Below, in pieces: positions 1-8,130 of a stretch of DNA of 64,000 bases. The first letter of the stretch is position 1, and each line of letters starts with the position of its first letter. The notes below the pieces were generated by a model. That model worked only from the letters and a program-made list of their open reading frames with translations, was not told the DNA's origin and ran no database searches. Position numbers and translations under genes: made by a program. Origin of the DNA: Rhizobium etli CFN 42 (lineage in GTDB: Bacteria; Pseudomonadota; Alphaproteobacteria; Rhizobiales; Rhizobiaceae); contig NC_007761.1 of the NCBI RefSeq assembly GCF_000092045.1, forward strand, positions 1,677,001 through 1,741,000, given 5' to 3'.

Positions 1-1122
1 TTCCTGCTCGCAGAGCGCGCTTCGGTCGTCGGCGTCTATAAGGACACCGGCGCCGATCCCGAACTTGTGCAGCTTCTGCCGTCGGGCATTTCGCCGGAGG
101 GCGGGGTCGCCATCCCTGCACGCAATCTCTTTGCGACCGCAAATGAACTCGATCTCGGCAAGGACGGCGGGGTGCGCTCGCATGTGATGATCTACGAACG
201 TTCGGAAGGCGAAAAAGCCTATCCGCAGATCGTCTCGGCCGAGAAGGACGGCAATCCGATCGGTTTCGCAGCGCTTTCGGGTCTTGCCGCCGTGCCCGGC
301 AAACCGGGCATGCTCTACGCCGTCAGCGACAGCGTTCTGGGCTCGCAGCCGACGATCTATACGATCGACGCAACCAAGAAGCCGGCCGTCATTACCGACA
401 GGTTGGTCGTCAAGCGTGACGGCGCCCCCGCCCAGAAGCTCGACATTGAAGGCATCGCAGCGGCCGCCGACGGCTCCTTCTGGCTCGCCTCGGAAGGCTA
501 TAGCGAACGCCTCGTCCCGCACGCCCTCTACAACGTTAATGCTAAGGGCGACATCAGGGCCGAGATTGCCCTGCCGAAGGAGCTTACCGCCAACGAAATC
601 CGCTTTGGCTTCGAAGGCGTCACCATTATCGGCACCGGCGATGATGCCACGCTGTGGATGGCCGTTCAGCGCGAGTGGGGCGATGACGAGAAGGGCTTCG
701 TCAAGCTCGTCTCCTACAATCCGAAGAAGAAGGAATGGGGCGCGGTGCGCTATCCGCTCGACAAGACGGAAAGCGGCTGGGTTGGTTTGTCTGAGATCTC
801 GGCCCACGGCGACAGCGTCTACATCATCGAGCGCGACAACCTGGTCGGCGACGCCGCCAAGTTGAAGAAGCTCTACAAGGTGGCGATTTCGGAATTGAAG
901 CCCGCCAAGCTCGGGGGCGAACTGCCGGTCGTCAAGAAGACCGAAGCGCACGACTTCCTCGGCGAACTGAAGACGGCGACCAACGGCTATGTGCTCGACA
1001 AGCTCGAGGGCTTCACCTTCGATGCCTCGGGCAAGCCTTACGCCGTCACCGACAATGACGGTGTGAGCGACTCTTCCGGCGAGACCTTGTTCTTCCCGGT
1101 CGAGCTGAGTGCCACGAACTGA
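1..1122 (+). CDS. Esterase-like activity of phytase family protein (5' end outside window)
   Basis: The reading frame is open from base 1, so the true start and any signal peptide lie upstream of the window; the GTG at 67 is internal. The visible 373 residues read as repeated short beta-strand segments with acidic turns (for example 'LDIEGIAAAADGSFWLASEG' and 'DKLEGFTFDASGKPYAVTDND'), which matches the phytase-like esterase family (PF13449-type beta propeller). Members are usually exported and act on phosphate or ester substrates, but the substrate here cannot be read from sequence. The C-terminus is intact, ending at TGA 1120-1122, and is followed by a 9-bp-stem hairpin. The family assignment is by recognition; function is uncertain. 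Confidence 0.8.
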   Translation, partial: FLLAERASVVGVYKDTGADPELVQLLPSGISPEGGVAIPARNLFATANELDLGKDGGVRSHVMIYERSEGEKAYPQIVSAEKDGNPIGFAALSGLAAVPGKPGMLYAVSDSVLGSQPTIYTIDATKKPAVITDRLVVKRDGAPAQKLDIEGIAAAADGSFWLASEGYSERLVPHALYNVNAKGDIRAEIALPKELTANEIRFGFEGVTIIGTGDDATLWMAVQREWGDDEKGFVKLVSYNPKKKEWGAVRYPLDKTESGWVGLSEISAHGDSVYIIERDNLVGDAAKLKKLYKVAISELKPAKLGGELPVVKKTEAHDFLGELKTATNGYVLDKLEGFTFDASGKPYAVTDNDGVSDSSGETLFFPVELSATN

Positions 1123-1147
1123 GTCAGGATAGACGGCACATAATGAA

Positions 1148-1171
1148 GAGGCCGGGTGAAAGCCCGGCCTC
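1148..1171. terminator. Hairpin terminator after the phytase-like gene
   Basis: A perfect 9-bp stem (1148-1156 with 1163-1171, GAGGCCGGG / CCCGGCCTC) encloses a 6-base loop. It is followed by a short T-rich stretch (CGTTGTT). It lies between two convergent genes, 26 bases after the stop at 1122. Confidence 0.65.
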
Positions 1172-1183
1172 CGTTGTTAGAAG

Positions 1184-1219
1184 ACCCCTGCCCACAAGGG
1201 ACCCCTTGTGGACAGGGGT
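1184..1219. repeat. Intergenic inverted repeat between convergent genes
   Basis: Arms at 1184-1199 and 1204-1219 are complementary except for one mismatch (ACCCCTG-C-CCACAAGG against CCTTGTGG-A-CAGGGGT). Both arms lie between the esterase stop and the convergent aldo/keto reductase stop at 1232. It may act as a second bidirectional terminator, or be a copy of a dispersed palindromic element. Confidence 0.6.
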
Positions 1220-1231
1220 TGGGGGTAAGCC

Positions 1232-2218
1232 CTACCAGCGCTGATGCACATGCGGCGCGATCAGCCGCTCGTAGATCACACGCGTCGCCGCCATGACATC
1301 GGCCGAGAGCGGTGCGAGATCGGCGGCGGCCGCATTGGCTCTCGCCTGTTCGGCATTGCGGGCGCCTGGGATGACGACGGTGACCGCATCGCTCATCAGG
1401 ATCCAGCGCAGCGCGAAGGCGGCCATGGTGGCGCCGGCCGGCACCAGCTTGCGCACTTCCTCGACCGCCTGCAGCCCGACCTCGAAAGGTACGCCGGCAA
1501 AGGTCTCGCCGACATCGAAGGCTTCGCCGTGGCGGTTGAAATTGCGATGATCGTCGCTGGCAAACTGCGTCTCGCGGCTGATCTTGCCGGAGAGAAGACC
1601 ACTTGCCAACGGCACGCGGGCGATGATCGCCACGTTCCTGCGCCGCGCCTCTTGGAAGAACAGATGGTCGGGGCGCTGGCGAAAGATGTTGTAGATGATC
1701 TGAATGCTGACGACGCCTGGATATTCGATCGCCTTCAGCCCGTCCTCGACCTTTTCGACGCTGACGCCGTAACCCTTGATCTTGCCAGCGCTCTGCAGCG
1801 CCTCGAGACCTTCGAAGACCTCAGGCTGGTAAAGCACCTCGCGCGGCGGGCAGTGCAACTGCACGAGATCAAGACTCTCGACAGCGAGGTTTCTGAGGCT
1901 GCGGTCGATGAAGCCGTCGAGATTGGCCTTGGTATAGCCTTCCGCGACATGTGGGTTGAGGCGGCGGCCTGCCTTGGTTGCGACCATCGGACGCTCGCCG
2001 CCGCGCGTCTTCAGGACATCGGCAATGATCTTTTCCGAGCGGCCGTCGCCGTAAACATCCGCCGTGTCGATGAACGTCATGCCGGCATCGAGCGCGGCAT
2101 TCAGCGCCGCCCGCCCGTCCGCTTCGCTGATATCGCCCCAGGAGCCGCCGATCTGCCAGGCGCCGAAGCCGACATTGGTGACGGTGAAGGGCATGCGACC
2201 GAAAGCATGGTGTTTCAT
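1232..2218 (-). CDS. Aldo/keto reductase
   Basis: A 328-residue NADPH-dependent oxidoreductase of the aldo/keto reductase (TIM-barrel) family, predicted cytoplasmic. The expected catalytic tetrad is visible: Asp and Tyr in 'FIDTADVYGDGRSE', Lys in 'MVATKAG', and His in 'LVQLHCPP'. The cofactor-binding C-terminal part 'VTVVIPGARNAEQARANAAA' is also present. Length is normal for the family. The gene stands alone on the minus strand, diverging from the cupin gene at 2364. The natural substrate is unknown; members of this branch reduce sugars, aldehydes or quinones. Confidence 0.9.
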   Translation of the reverse strand: MKHHAFGRMPFTVTNVGFGAWQIGGSWGDISEADGRAALNAALDAGMTFIDTADVYGDGRSEKIIADVLKTRGGERPMVATKAGRRLNPHVAEGYTKANLDGFIDRSLRNLAVESLDLVQLHCPPREVLYQPEVFEGLEALQSAGKIKGYGVSVEKVEDGLKAIEYPGVVSIQIIYNIFRQRPDHLFFQEARRRNVAIIARVPLASGLLSGKISRETQFASDDHRNFNRHGEAFDVGETFAGVPFEVGLQAVEEVRKLVPAGATMAAFALRWILMSDAVTVVIPGARNAEQARANAAAADLAPLSADVMAATRVIYERLIAPHVHQRW

Positions 2219-2363
2219 GAGAAATTCTCCAGGTGATGAAAGATATTGGCCTACCAGCCGGGCGGCTATGCGGCAATTAGCGATCCGGCCTTGATCGGTC
2301 GTCTCGATGAAATATCGTCAGGTTACAAAGCTTCAACCGCAATGGAATAGAAAAGGAACGATC

Positions 2364-2765
2364 ATGGAGATCAAACCCGCCGGCTCCCGCCCCTCAATGA
2401 AACCGCCGGCCGATTATTTTACCGGCGCCGTCCGCCAGGACCCGCTGATCGAGCCGCCGTCGCCCGCCCGGGTGCGGGCGACCTCCGTCACCTTCGAACC
2501 GGGTGCCCGCACGGCGTGGCATACGCATCCGCTCGGCCAGACGCTGATCGTCACCTCGGGCAAGGGCCTTGCCCAGAGCTGGGGCGAGGAAATCCGCGAA
2601 ATCCGCGCCGGCGACACCGTCTGGTTCGAGCCTGGCGAGAAACATTGGCATGGTGCTGCCCCGGACACGGCGATGACCCATATCGCCATTCATGAAGCGT
2701 TGGACGGCAGCCATGTCGACTGGATGGAGCATGTCAGTGACGAACAATATGCCGGCAAGGCGTGA
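2364..2765 (+). CDS. Cupin domain protein
   Basis: A 133-residue single-domain cupin. Motif 1 is visible as '[19 protein letters not shown]' and motif 2 as '[13 protein letters not shown]', giving the usual histidines for a divalent metal. It resembles the small cupins annotated as (R)-mandelonitrile lyase-like or as carboxymuconolactone-associated cupins, but a specific reaction cannot be assigned. I chose the ATG at 2364 because an AAAGGA element sits just upstream; the open frame extends to 2307 but that part has no ribosome-binding site. The stop is 5 bases from the convergent methyltransferase stop. Divergent from the aldo/keto reductase, so the two may share a promoter region. Confidence 0.85.
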   Translation: MEIKPAGSRPSMKPPADYFTGAVRQDPLIEPPSPARVRATSVTFEPGARTAWHTHPLGQTLIVTSGKGLAQSWGEEIREIRAGDTVWFEPGEKHWHGAAPDTAMTHIAIHEALDGSHVDWMEHVSDEQYAGKA

Positions 2766-2770
2766 GCGGA

Positions 2771-3376
2771 TCAGAGCCGCTTCAGGCAATAGGAAAAATG
2801 CGCGTGCGATTCGACCGTCAGGAATTCGAATTGCCAGCCATAATCCTTGCAGAATTTCGTAACCGCCTCGACGACCCCATAGACGATCGGCTTGACCGTA
2901 TTGCCGGTGCAGAAATCGTGACCGGCAATGCGCCCCGTCCGCTTCACCTTCTTTTCGCAGAGCAGGAGCTCCTGCCAGGTGAGCTCGAAGGAATGGTCGG
3001 TATCGATGTAGGCCCAGTCGAGAAAATCGTCCTCGAACTCGGCCAGCTTTTCGAGCGAGGTGCCCTGCATCAGATGCAGCCGCCCGGCTGCGATCTCGGC
3101 CGCGAACTGCGTGTGGATAGAATCGAGGCCGGAGCTGTAGCGGTCCATTGACCAGGGATCGATGAGGTAGAGCTGCGCCGGGCGGTTCTTTTCCAGAATC
3201 TCCGCCGTATATTCGCCGAAGGCTGCTCCCACTTCGACGCCGATCCCGCCGTTCGGGATCCGGTAGAGCAGCTCGCCGCGATCCGGCAGCAGCCGGGCAT
3301 TTTCCATGTGGTGGGCGCTGAGCGGCGTGCGCGGCATGCTGGCCCTGAGCGCCTGCCTTTCTTCACGTGTCTTCAT
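2771..3376 (-). CDS. Class I SAM-dependent methyltransferase
   Basis: A 201-residue protein of the Methyltransf_24 type. The glycine-rich SAM motif reads 'IGVEVGAAFGEYTAEIL', the acidic motif 'LYLIDPW', and the later 'AYIDTDHSFE' and 'RIAGHDF' match the family's metal-binding and strand-5 regions. The open frame continues to 3865, but that upstream part is out of character and overlaps the gene at 3542. The ATG at 3376 gives a protein starting shortly before the SAM fold, so I take it as the start. The substrate is unknown. It converges on the cupin gene and diverges from the small hypothetical gene at 3542. Confidence 0.82.
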   Translation of the reverse strand: MKTREERQALRASMPRTPLSAHHMENARLLPDRGELLYRIPNGGIGVEVGAAFGEYTAEILEKNRPAQLYLIDPWSMDRYSSGLDSIHTQFAAEIAAGRLHLMQGTSLEKLAEFEDDFLDWAYIDTDHSFELTWQELLLCEKKVKRTGRIAGHDFCTGNTVKPIVYGVVEAVTKFCKDYGWQFEFLTVESHAHFSYCLKRL

Positions 3377-3541
3377 TTCTGATCTCGGGATTGGGGCGGC
3401 TGACGGCCCTGATGCGGTTCGAGGGGAACGTAGGAGCAGCCGACGCGGATGACAACGGCATGACAAGAATTTGCTTCTTTCAGACAAAACGTTAAGTTTC
3501 GCCTGTCGAACTGACGAAAGAGCCCTGGGAGGAGCGACTTC

Positions 3542-3904
3542 ATGAGACGGATGTGGCCCGAAGAGTTCAATGCCATCATTGCCGGTGCTGAAGAAGTGAT
3601 GCTGGAATCGTCCGCCGAGCCCGGCGCCGGCGAGCCGCTGCACCGGAAAGCGCTGAAGGCGCGCATCGCCATGGAAGATTACGAGCGAATCTGGCCACTC
3701 GCCGAGATGCGCTTCCGCTTGGGCGAGGGACCTTTCGCTGGCAAGGCCATCACGCTCATCACCACCAACCCCCATTATCATCGCTGGCATCCCAAAGATG
3801 GCGGCAGCGTCGAATCCGTCTCGGACAGCGGTCGCCACTACAAGACGGATTACCTCGTCGTGCATTTCCTGCTCGATGACGTAAGGGAAACCTCGCCCGC
3901 CTGA
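3542..3904 (+). CDS. Conserved hypothetical protein
   Basis: A 120-residue protein I do not recognise. The start ATG is preceded by a strong GGGAGGAG ribosome-binding site 6 to 8 bases upstream, and third-position GC is typical of the neighbours, so it is very probably a real gene. It has no membrane span or signal peptide. The C-terminal half contains His- and Tyr-rich stretches ('TNPHYHRWHPKDGG') and ends in a hydrophobic strand 'TDYLVVHFLLDD'. It stands alone between the divergent methyltransferase and the glutathione peroxidase. No function can be assigned. Confidence 0.7.
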   Translation: MRRMWPEEFNAIIAGAEEVMLESSAEPGAGEPLHRKALKARIAMEDYERIWPLAEMRFRLGEGPFAGKAITLITTNPHYHRWHPKDGGSVESVSDSGRHYKTDYLVVHFLLDDVRETSPA

Positions 3905-4032
3905 CGGGCTTTCCCGGTGTCGCCAAACGGCGACGCCGGGGATACTGACGTCGAGGTTGATCCTTCACCCTGATGACAATGGCGGCGATATCGCTAAGCT
4001 CCCGGAACGATCCTTGCCAATTGGAGGTTCCT

Positions 4033-4581
4033 ATGACGGGCAATGTGCTGGATATTCCGGTCAAGACGGTGGATGGTCGACCAACCACGCTGAACGAATA
4101 CAAGGGCAGGGTGCTTCTGATCGTCAACGTCGCCTCGAAATGCGGGCTCACGCCGCAATATGAGGGGCTTGAAAAGCTCTATGGGGAAAAGCGCGAGCGC
4201 GGCTTCGTCATCGCCGCTTTCCCCGCCAACGACTTCAAGGGCCAGGAACCCGGCACCGATGCCGAGATCCTCGATTTCTGCACTTCCACCTACGACGTTA
4301 CCTTCCCGATCTTCTCGAAGATTTCGGTCAAGGGCGAGGCCCAGCACCCGCTCTACCGGCAACTGACCAAATCGGGCGTGACGACCACCGGCGACGGCCC
4401 GATGCGCGAACGCCTGAAAGCCCACGGCATATCAGGCGGCGACGAGGACGACATCCTCTGGAACTTCGAAAAGTTCCTGATCGGCCGCGACGGCGAAATC
4501 GTCGCCCGATTCGCACCTGATGTGACGGCGGATGATCCGCGGCTGGTTTCAGCGGTGGACAGAGAACTGGCGAAGGGATGA
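4033..4581 (+). CDS. Glutathione/thioredoxin peroxidase (GPX family, Cys type)
   Basis: A 182-residue peroxidase of the GPX family, which reduces hydroperoxides. The peroxidatic residue is Cys37 in 'NVASKCGLTPQYEGL' (no selenocysteine). The usual second motif FPCNQF is replaced by 'FPANDF', so that cysteine is lost. Cys83 in 'DFCTSTYDVTFPIF' aligns with the resolving cysteine of plant and bacterial thioredoxin-dependent GPX, so I infer an atypical two-Cys, thioredoxin-linked enzyme. The catalytic Trp/Asn region is seen as 'ILWNFEKFLIGRDGEI'. The start at 4033 follows GGAGG at 4023-4027; the frame's earlier start at 3973 has no such site. Confidence 0.92.
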   Translation: MTGNVLDIPVKTVDGRPTTLNEYKGRVLLIVNVASKCGLTPQYEGLEKLYGEKRERGFVIAAFPANDFKGQEPGTDAEILDFCTSTYDVTFPIFSKISVKGEAQHPLYRQLTKSGVTTTGDGPMRERLKAHGISGGDEDDILWNFEKFLIGRDGEIVARFAPDVTADDPRLVSAVDRELAKG

Positions 4582-4638
4582 ACACCTCCCACTGCCGGCG
4601 CGTCCGGTCGCGATGATATGCAAAGACGCTGCTTGGGC

Positions 4639-4851
4639 TCAGATCCCAAGCACGGTCACCAGCGGCGGCGTAAAGTCCTTGAAGCCCAATCTCGGCCAGT
4701 CGCATCTTCTGTCGAATTTGGTCTTTGGTTCGTGGCGCTGACAGTTCGGATTCGTCTTGAATGCGTATCCGGGCAGACTGACATATGTGGCGCTCGGCGC
4801 CCCAACGGCAATCGCGATGCACAGCGTCAATGCGGAGCTGAGAGTCCTCAT
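4639..4851 (-). CDS. Small exported protein, function unknown
   Basis: A 70-residue protein with an N-terminal signal-peptide-like segment ('MRTLSSALTLCIAIAVGAPS') followed by a short polar domain with two cysteines (NCQRHE and RRCDWP). I chose the ATG at 4851 because the minus strand reads GGAGGGTGTGCC immediately before it; the frame's earlier start at 4869 would place that site inside the gene. It converges on the peroxidase gene. No family is recognised. It is probably periplasmic, with a possible disulphide between the two cysteines; that is inference. Confidence 0.6.
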   Translation of the reverse strand: MRTLSSALTLCIAIAVGAPSATYVSLPGYAFKTNPNCQRHEPKTKFDRRCDWPRLGFKDFTPPLVTVLGI

Positions 4852-5134
4852 GGCACACCCTCCAGGCATGGGAGACCTTCAAGCGCGGAGACTTTCCGGC
4901 GACGAATACTCCCACTTTGGCCGGCCCGCATCCATTCGCCTAATAGGAGGTGGTTTGGCGGCAAGAGTACTCCGTTTTGATGGAGTGACGGCTTTAGACG
5001 GCAGCTGCCGGGGTGGCGCCTTGCTAAGCGGGCATATGACGAATGCCGCCTTGAATATCGTGATGGAAAAGGGCCGGGCCTCGGTCTGTGAGCCCGTGGC
5101 ATTACTTTGGTATTTAACGCTTGAAAGGAAGAAA

Positions 5135-5210
5135 TGGTGGGCGATGAGAGACTCGAACTCCCGACATCCTCGGTGTAAACGAGGCGCTCTACCAACTGAG
5201 CTAATCGCCC
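5135..5210 (-). tRNA. tRNA-Val (anticodon TAC)
   Basis: A 76-base gene with CCA encoded. The acceptor stem is GGGCGAT / ATCGCCC, the D-arm 'TTAGCTCAGTTGGTAGAGC' is canonical, the anticodon stem-loop CCTCG-TTTACAC-CGAGG gives anticodon TAC, and the T-loop is GTTCGAGTC. Transcribed on the minus strand. Confidence 0.97.
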
Positions 5211-5252
5211 ATCGCTGGCGAAGCCGTATCGGCCTGCTGCGTTGGTGGCCGT

Positions 5253-5281
5253 GATCTATGCGGATCGCGGCAAAACCGCAA
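5253..5281 (-). promoter_or_regulatory. Putative promoter of tRNA-Val
   Basis: On the minus strand, TTGCGG (5281-5276) and TAGATC (5258-5253) are separated by 17 bases, about 42 bases upstream of the tRNA 5' end. The -10 match is only partial. Confidence 0.35.
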
Positions 5282-5527
5282 GAGTGTTTGTGAAGATTTT
5301 TTGATTTTTTTGGCGGCGCTCTGGCGCCTTGCAATGTCGATCCGGGCGGCCAGGCTGTGGATAAAGGGGAGGGGAAGAGCGCCTGCCTGTACGGTTTGGC
5401 CGTGCCGCCGGCTTCCATCGGGCGTCGGTGCAGCCTCCGGGAAACGGAATCACCGGCTTTTCATTCTCGCCGCATGGTCGTTGCCGAAACAATTCAACGA
5501 CTGTCATGGTTTTGTCTCCAAACCTGC

Positions 5528-5556
5528 TTGACACTAAAAGGCGAACCCCGTAGTTA
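5528..5556 (+). promoter_or_regulatory. Putative promoter of the tRNA-Asp genes
   Basis: A perfect TTGACA at 5528-5533 is followed after 17 bases by TAGTTA (5551-5556). This lies about 70 bases before the first tRNA-Asp. The -10 element is weak. Confidence 0.4.
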
Positions 5557-5624
5557 GCCGCTCATCGAAACGGGCAGCCGTTTTGGTGAGGGTGCGAAGG
5601 CATCCGGATTGCTTGAAATGAAGT

Positions 5625-5701
5625 GCGGGTGTAGCTCAGTCGGTTAGAGTGCCGGCCTGTCACGCCGGAGGTCGCGGGTTCGAGCCCCGTCACTCGCGCC
5701 A
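5625..5701 (+). tRNA. tRNA-Asp (anticodon GTC), copy 1
   Basis: A 77-base gene with CCA encoded. The acceptor stem is GCGGGTG / CACTCGC (one G-T pair), and the anticodon stem-loop CCGGC-CTGTCAC-GCCGG gives GTC. The T-arm contains GGTTCGAGCCC. Confidence 0.97.
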
Positions 5702-5752
5702 TTTCAAAGCAGGCGTCAGATCGCCGCCGTCCGGTTCTTCCGTCCACTATGC

Positions 5753-5829
5753 GCGGGTGTAGCTCAGTCGGTTAGAGTGCCGGCCTGTCACGCCGGAGGT
5801 CGCGGGTTCGAGCCCCGTCACTCGCGCCA
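5753..5829 (+). tRNA. tRNA-Asp (anticodon GTC), copy 2
   Basis: A 77-base gene identical in sequence to copy 1, 51 bases downstream on the same strand. CCA is encoded. The two are probably cotranscribed. Confidence 0.97.
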
Positions 5830-5963
5830 TTCTCTTCCGAAAGCCATGCAGTTTCCAGGGGTCAGGCATGCAGCTTGAATCGACTTCTGCGGATTTGTCG
5901 CGACATCGTTGCATCTGCTTGATAATGTCCGCGCGCGACGCGTCGAATTGCCTCTGTAAAAGT

Positions 5964-5992
5964 CTTGCGCCGGGGCTTCGGCTGCGCTAACC
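5964..5992 (+). promoter_or_regulatory. Possible promoter of the nuo operon
   Basis: CTTGCG (5964-5969) and CTAACC (5987-5992) are spaced by 17 bases, resembling the rhizobial CTTGAC-N17-CTATAT promoter form. They lie 84 bases upstream of nuoA in a 247-base gap after tRNA-Asp. Weak match. Confidence 0.3.
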
Positions 5993-6076
5993 ACGGCTTG
6001 TTGCAACGCACGTTCGCTTGCCGGGCAATTGCCCAAATGCGCCGCCTGGCGCCTCCGGCAAGCAAGGATGAACATG

Positions 6077-6442
6077 ATGACTGAACTGCTCAGTTCCTAT
6101 ATTCCGATCGCTATCTTTATCGCCATTGCGCTTGTCATCGGCCTGGCGCTGCTCATTGCGCCGTTCGCCGTGGCTTTCAAAGCGCCCGATTCGGAAAAGC
6201 TCTCGGCTTACGAATGCGGTTTCAACGCCTTCGACGACGCCCGCATGAAGTTCGACATCCGCTTCTATCTCGTGTCGATCCTCTTCATCATCTTCGACCT
6301 CGAGGTCGCCTTCCTCTTCCCTTGGGCCGTTTCCTTCGGCGCCATCGGCTGGTTCGGCTTCTGGTCCATGATGGTCTTCCTCTTCGTGCTGACCATCGGC
6401 TTTATCTATGAATGGAAAAAGGGAGCCCTGGAATGGGAGTGA
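6077..6442 (+). CDS. nuoA: NADH-quinone oxidoreductase subunit A
   Basis: A 121-residue membrane subunit of respiratory complex I, with three transmembrane helices. The conserved loop '[22 protein letters not shown]' region (about residues 39-60) carries the cysteine that lies near the quinone chamber, and '[16 protein letters not shown]' is the family signature. The start is ATG 6077, preceded by AAGGA at 6063-6067; ATG 6074 is directly adjacent and equally possible. First gene of the operon. Its stop overlaps the start of nuoB. Confidence 0.95.
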   Translation: MTELLSSYIPIAIFIAIALVIGLALLIAPFAVAFKAPDSEKLSAYECGFNAFDDARMKFDIRFYLVSILFIIFDLEVAFLFPWAVSFGAIGWFGFWSMMVFLFVLTIGFIYEWKKGALEWE

Positions 6443-7017
6443 CCCCTGTGAGCAATCAGCCGCTCGTCGCCCAGCAGCCGAAGGGGATCATCGATCCCTC
6501 GACCGGCAAGCCGATCGGCAGCAATGACGCATTCTTCGGCGAGATCAACAACGAGCTCGCCGACAAGGGTTTCCTCGTCACCTCGACCGACGAGCTGATC
6601 AACTGGGCGCGCACCGGCTCGCTGATGTGGATGACCTTCGGTCTTGCCTGCTGCGCTGTCGAAATGATGCAGCTGTCGATGCCGCGTTACGACGTCGAGC
6701 GCTTCGGTTTTGCGCCGCGCGCCTCACCGCGCCAGTCCGATGTGATGATCGTCGCCGGCACGCTGACCAACAAGATGGCGCCCGCCCTGCGCAAGGTTTA
6801 CGACCAGATGCCTGAGCCGCGTTATGTCATCTCGATGGGCTCCTGCGCCAATGGAGGCGGCTACTACCACTATTCCTATTCCGTGGTGCGCGGCTGCGAC
6901 CGCGTCGTGCCGATCGACATCTACGTGCCGGGCTGTCCCCCCACGGCAGAGGCGCTGCTCTACGGCGTGCTTCTGCTGCAGAAGAAGATCCGGCGCACCG
7001 GCACGATCGAACGCTAA
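6433..7017 (+). CDS. nuoB: NADH-quinone oxidoreductase subunit B
   Basis: A 194-residue peripheral-arm subunit that holds the terminal [4Fe-4S] cluster N2, which passes electrons to quinone. The tandem cysteines are Cys73-Cys74 in '[18 protein letters not shown]', with further ligands in 'SMGSCANGG' and '[15 protein letters not shown]'. The ATG at 6433 overlaps the last codons of nuoA by 10 bases, indicating translational coupling. The start is supported by the purine-rich AAAAAGGGAGCC upstream. Length is normal for alphaproteobacteria. Confidence 0.97.
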   Translation: MGVTPVSNQPLVAQQPKGIIDPSTGKPIGSNDAFFGEINNELADKGFLVTSTDELINWARTGSLMWMTFGLACCAVEMMQLSMPRYDVERFGFAPRASPRQSDVMIVAGTLTNKMAPALRKVYDQMPEPRYVISMGSCANGGGYYHYSYSVVRGCDRVVPIDIYVPGCPPTAEALLYGVLLLQKKIRRTGTIER

Positions 7018-7035
7018 GGGTTAAGGACAAGGCAT

Positions 7036-7638
7036 ATGAGTGAAGCCCTGACTGAGCTTGCGTCTTACCTTGGCGAAGCGCGCGGCAACCTGATCGCCGC
7101 ATCGCAGCTGAAGTATGGCGAGCTGACGCTGACGGCGACGGGTGAAAACCTGATCGCGCTTTTGACCTTCCTGCGCGACGACGCCAAATGCGGTTTCGTC
7201 AACATGATCGATATTTGCGGTGTCGACTGGCCACAGCGCGAGCTGCGTTTCGACGTCGTCTATCACCTGCTGTCGCCGAAGAAGAACCTGCGCATCCGCG
7301 TCAAGGTCGCAACGGACGAGGATACGCCGGTTCCCTCCGCCTGCGCCGTTTATCCAGGCGCCGACTGGTTCGAGCGCGAAACCTGGGACATGTACGGCGT
7401 ACTCTTCACCGGCCACCCGGACCTGCGCCGCATCCTGACCGACTACGGCTTCGAAGGCCACCCGCTGCGCAAGGACTTTCCGACGACCGGTTTCGTCGAG
7501 GTCCGCTACGACGACGCGGCCAAACGTGTCGTGTACGAGCCGGTCGAACTGAAGCAGGAATTCCGCAACTTCGATTTTATGTCGCCCTGGGAAGGCACCG
7601 AATACGTGCTGCCCGGCGATGAGAAGGCGAAGCAGTAG
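7036..7638 (+). CDS. nuoC: NADH-quinone oxidoreductase subunit C
   Basis: A 200-residue hydrophilic subunit of the quinone-reducing module of complex I (30-kDa subunit family). The family signature is clear: '[20 protein letters not shown]' followed by '[14 protein letters not shown]'. It is separate from NuoD here, unlike the fused NuoCD of enterics. It starts 18 bases after nuoB with a TAAGGACAAGG ribosome-binding region. Its junction with nuoD is unusual: a foreign-looking gene is inserted there. Confidence 0.97.
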   Translation: MSEALTELASYLGEARGNLIAASQLKYGELTLTATGENLIALLTFLRDDAKCGFVNMIDICGVDWPQRELRFDVVYHLLSPKKNLRIRVKVATDEDTPVPSACAVYPGADWFERETWDMYGVLFTGHPDLRRILTDYGFEGHPLRKDFPTTGFVEVRYDDAAKRVVYEPVELKQEFRNFDFMSPWEGTEYVLPGDEKAKQ

Positions 7639-7649
7639 TTTTAGGGATT

Positions 7650-8109
7650 AGGCAGAAGCCAGCAGGCAGTAGTGATAAGGGAGAATGGCAACGGCGATTA
7701 ATTCCTATCAGGATCTTACGGTGTGGCAGCGCTCAATGGATCTTGCGGTTGAATGTTACGGCCTGACCAAAGAATTTCCGAAAGAGGAAATTTATGGCCT
7801 CACCTCCCAGGTAAGACGTTCAGCGGCGTCCATCGCGGCAAACATAGCGGAAGGTTACGGACGCGAGGCAACAGGTGCGTATGTGCACCATTTGAAAATT
7901 GCTCAAGGGTCCCTGAAGGAGTTGGAAACGCATCTGATACTTTCGGCGCGAGTCGGAATGACCACGGTGTCGCAGACCCAGTTGGCGCATTCCTTGATCA
8001 CCGAGGTAGCAAAGATGCTGCGGTCGCTCATTCGCCGCCTGCAGGATGGACAGAACGAACGTGAGAACTGAAAACGACACTATTGCCTATTGCCCACTGG
8101 CTAATGCCT
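7650..8109. mobile_element. Insertion-like segment between nuoC and nuoD, bounded by imperfect inverted repeats
   Basis: The left arm (7650-7674) and the reverse complement of the right arm (8078-8109) share AGGCA-2-AGCCAG-2-GGCA and end in TAGTG; the right arm has about 7 extra bases in the middle. The arms bracket a single four-helix-bundle gene in an otherwise compact operon. GC is lower than the flanking nuo genes. I see no transposase and no clear target-site duplication, so mobility is inference. Confidence 0.35.
7685..8071 (+). CDS. Four-helix bundle protein (S23/IVS-encoded family)
   Basis: A 128-residue protein of the family first known from intervening sequences in 23S rRNA genes, related in fold to the Avd accessory protein of diversity-generating retroelements. 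The family hallmarks are visible: '[18 protein letters not shown]' at the N-terminus, then '[20 protein letters not shown]' and '[17 protein letters not shown]', all amphipathic helices. Members form basic pentameric bundles thought to bind nucleic acid; the cellular role is unsettled. The start ATG follows AAGGGAGA. Base composition and codon use are less GC-rich than neighbouring nuo genes, and it has no known link to complex I, so it is probably acquired. Confidence 0.9.
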   Translation: MATAINSYQDLTVWQRSMDLAVECYGLTKEFPKEEIYGLTSQVRRSAASIAANIAEGYGREATGAYVHHLKIAQGSLKELETHLILSARVGMTTVSQTQLAHSLITEVAKMLRSLIRRLQDGQNEREN

Positions 8110-8130
8110 GCAATAGCGGAGCGCTTGCAA

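Larger units (their letters stand above)
5212..5624. other. Gene-free stretch between tRNA-Val and tRNA-Asp
   Basis: I see no convincing protein gene in these 413 bases. It holds the likely promoters of the two tRNA transcripts and an AT-rich patch (5297-5311) unlike the GC-rich surroundings. Short open frames on both strands lack ribosome-binding sites and recognisable products. Confidence 0.6.

Noticed and set aside
5301..5557. Short frames between tRNA-Val and tRNA-Asp
   Set aside because: Overlap tRNA promoter elements; no ribosome-binding site or known family.
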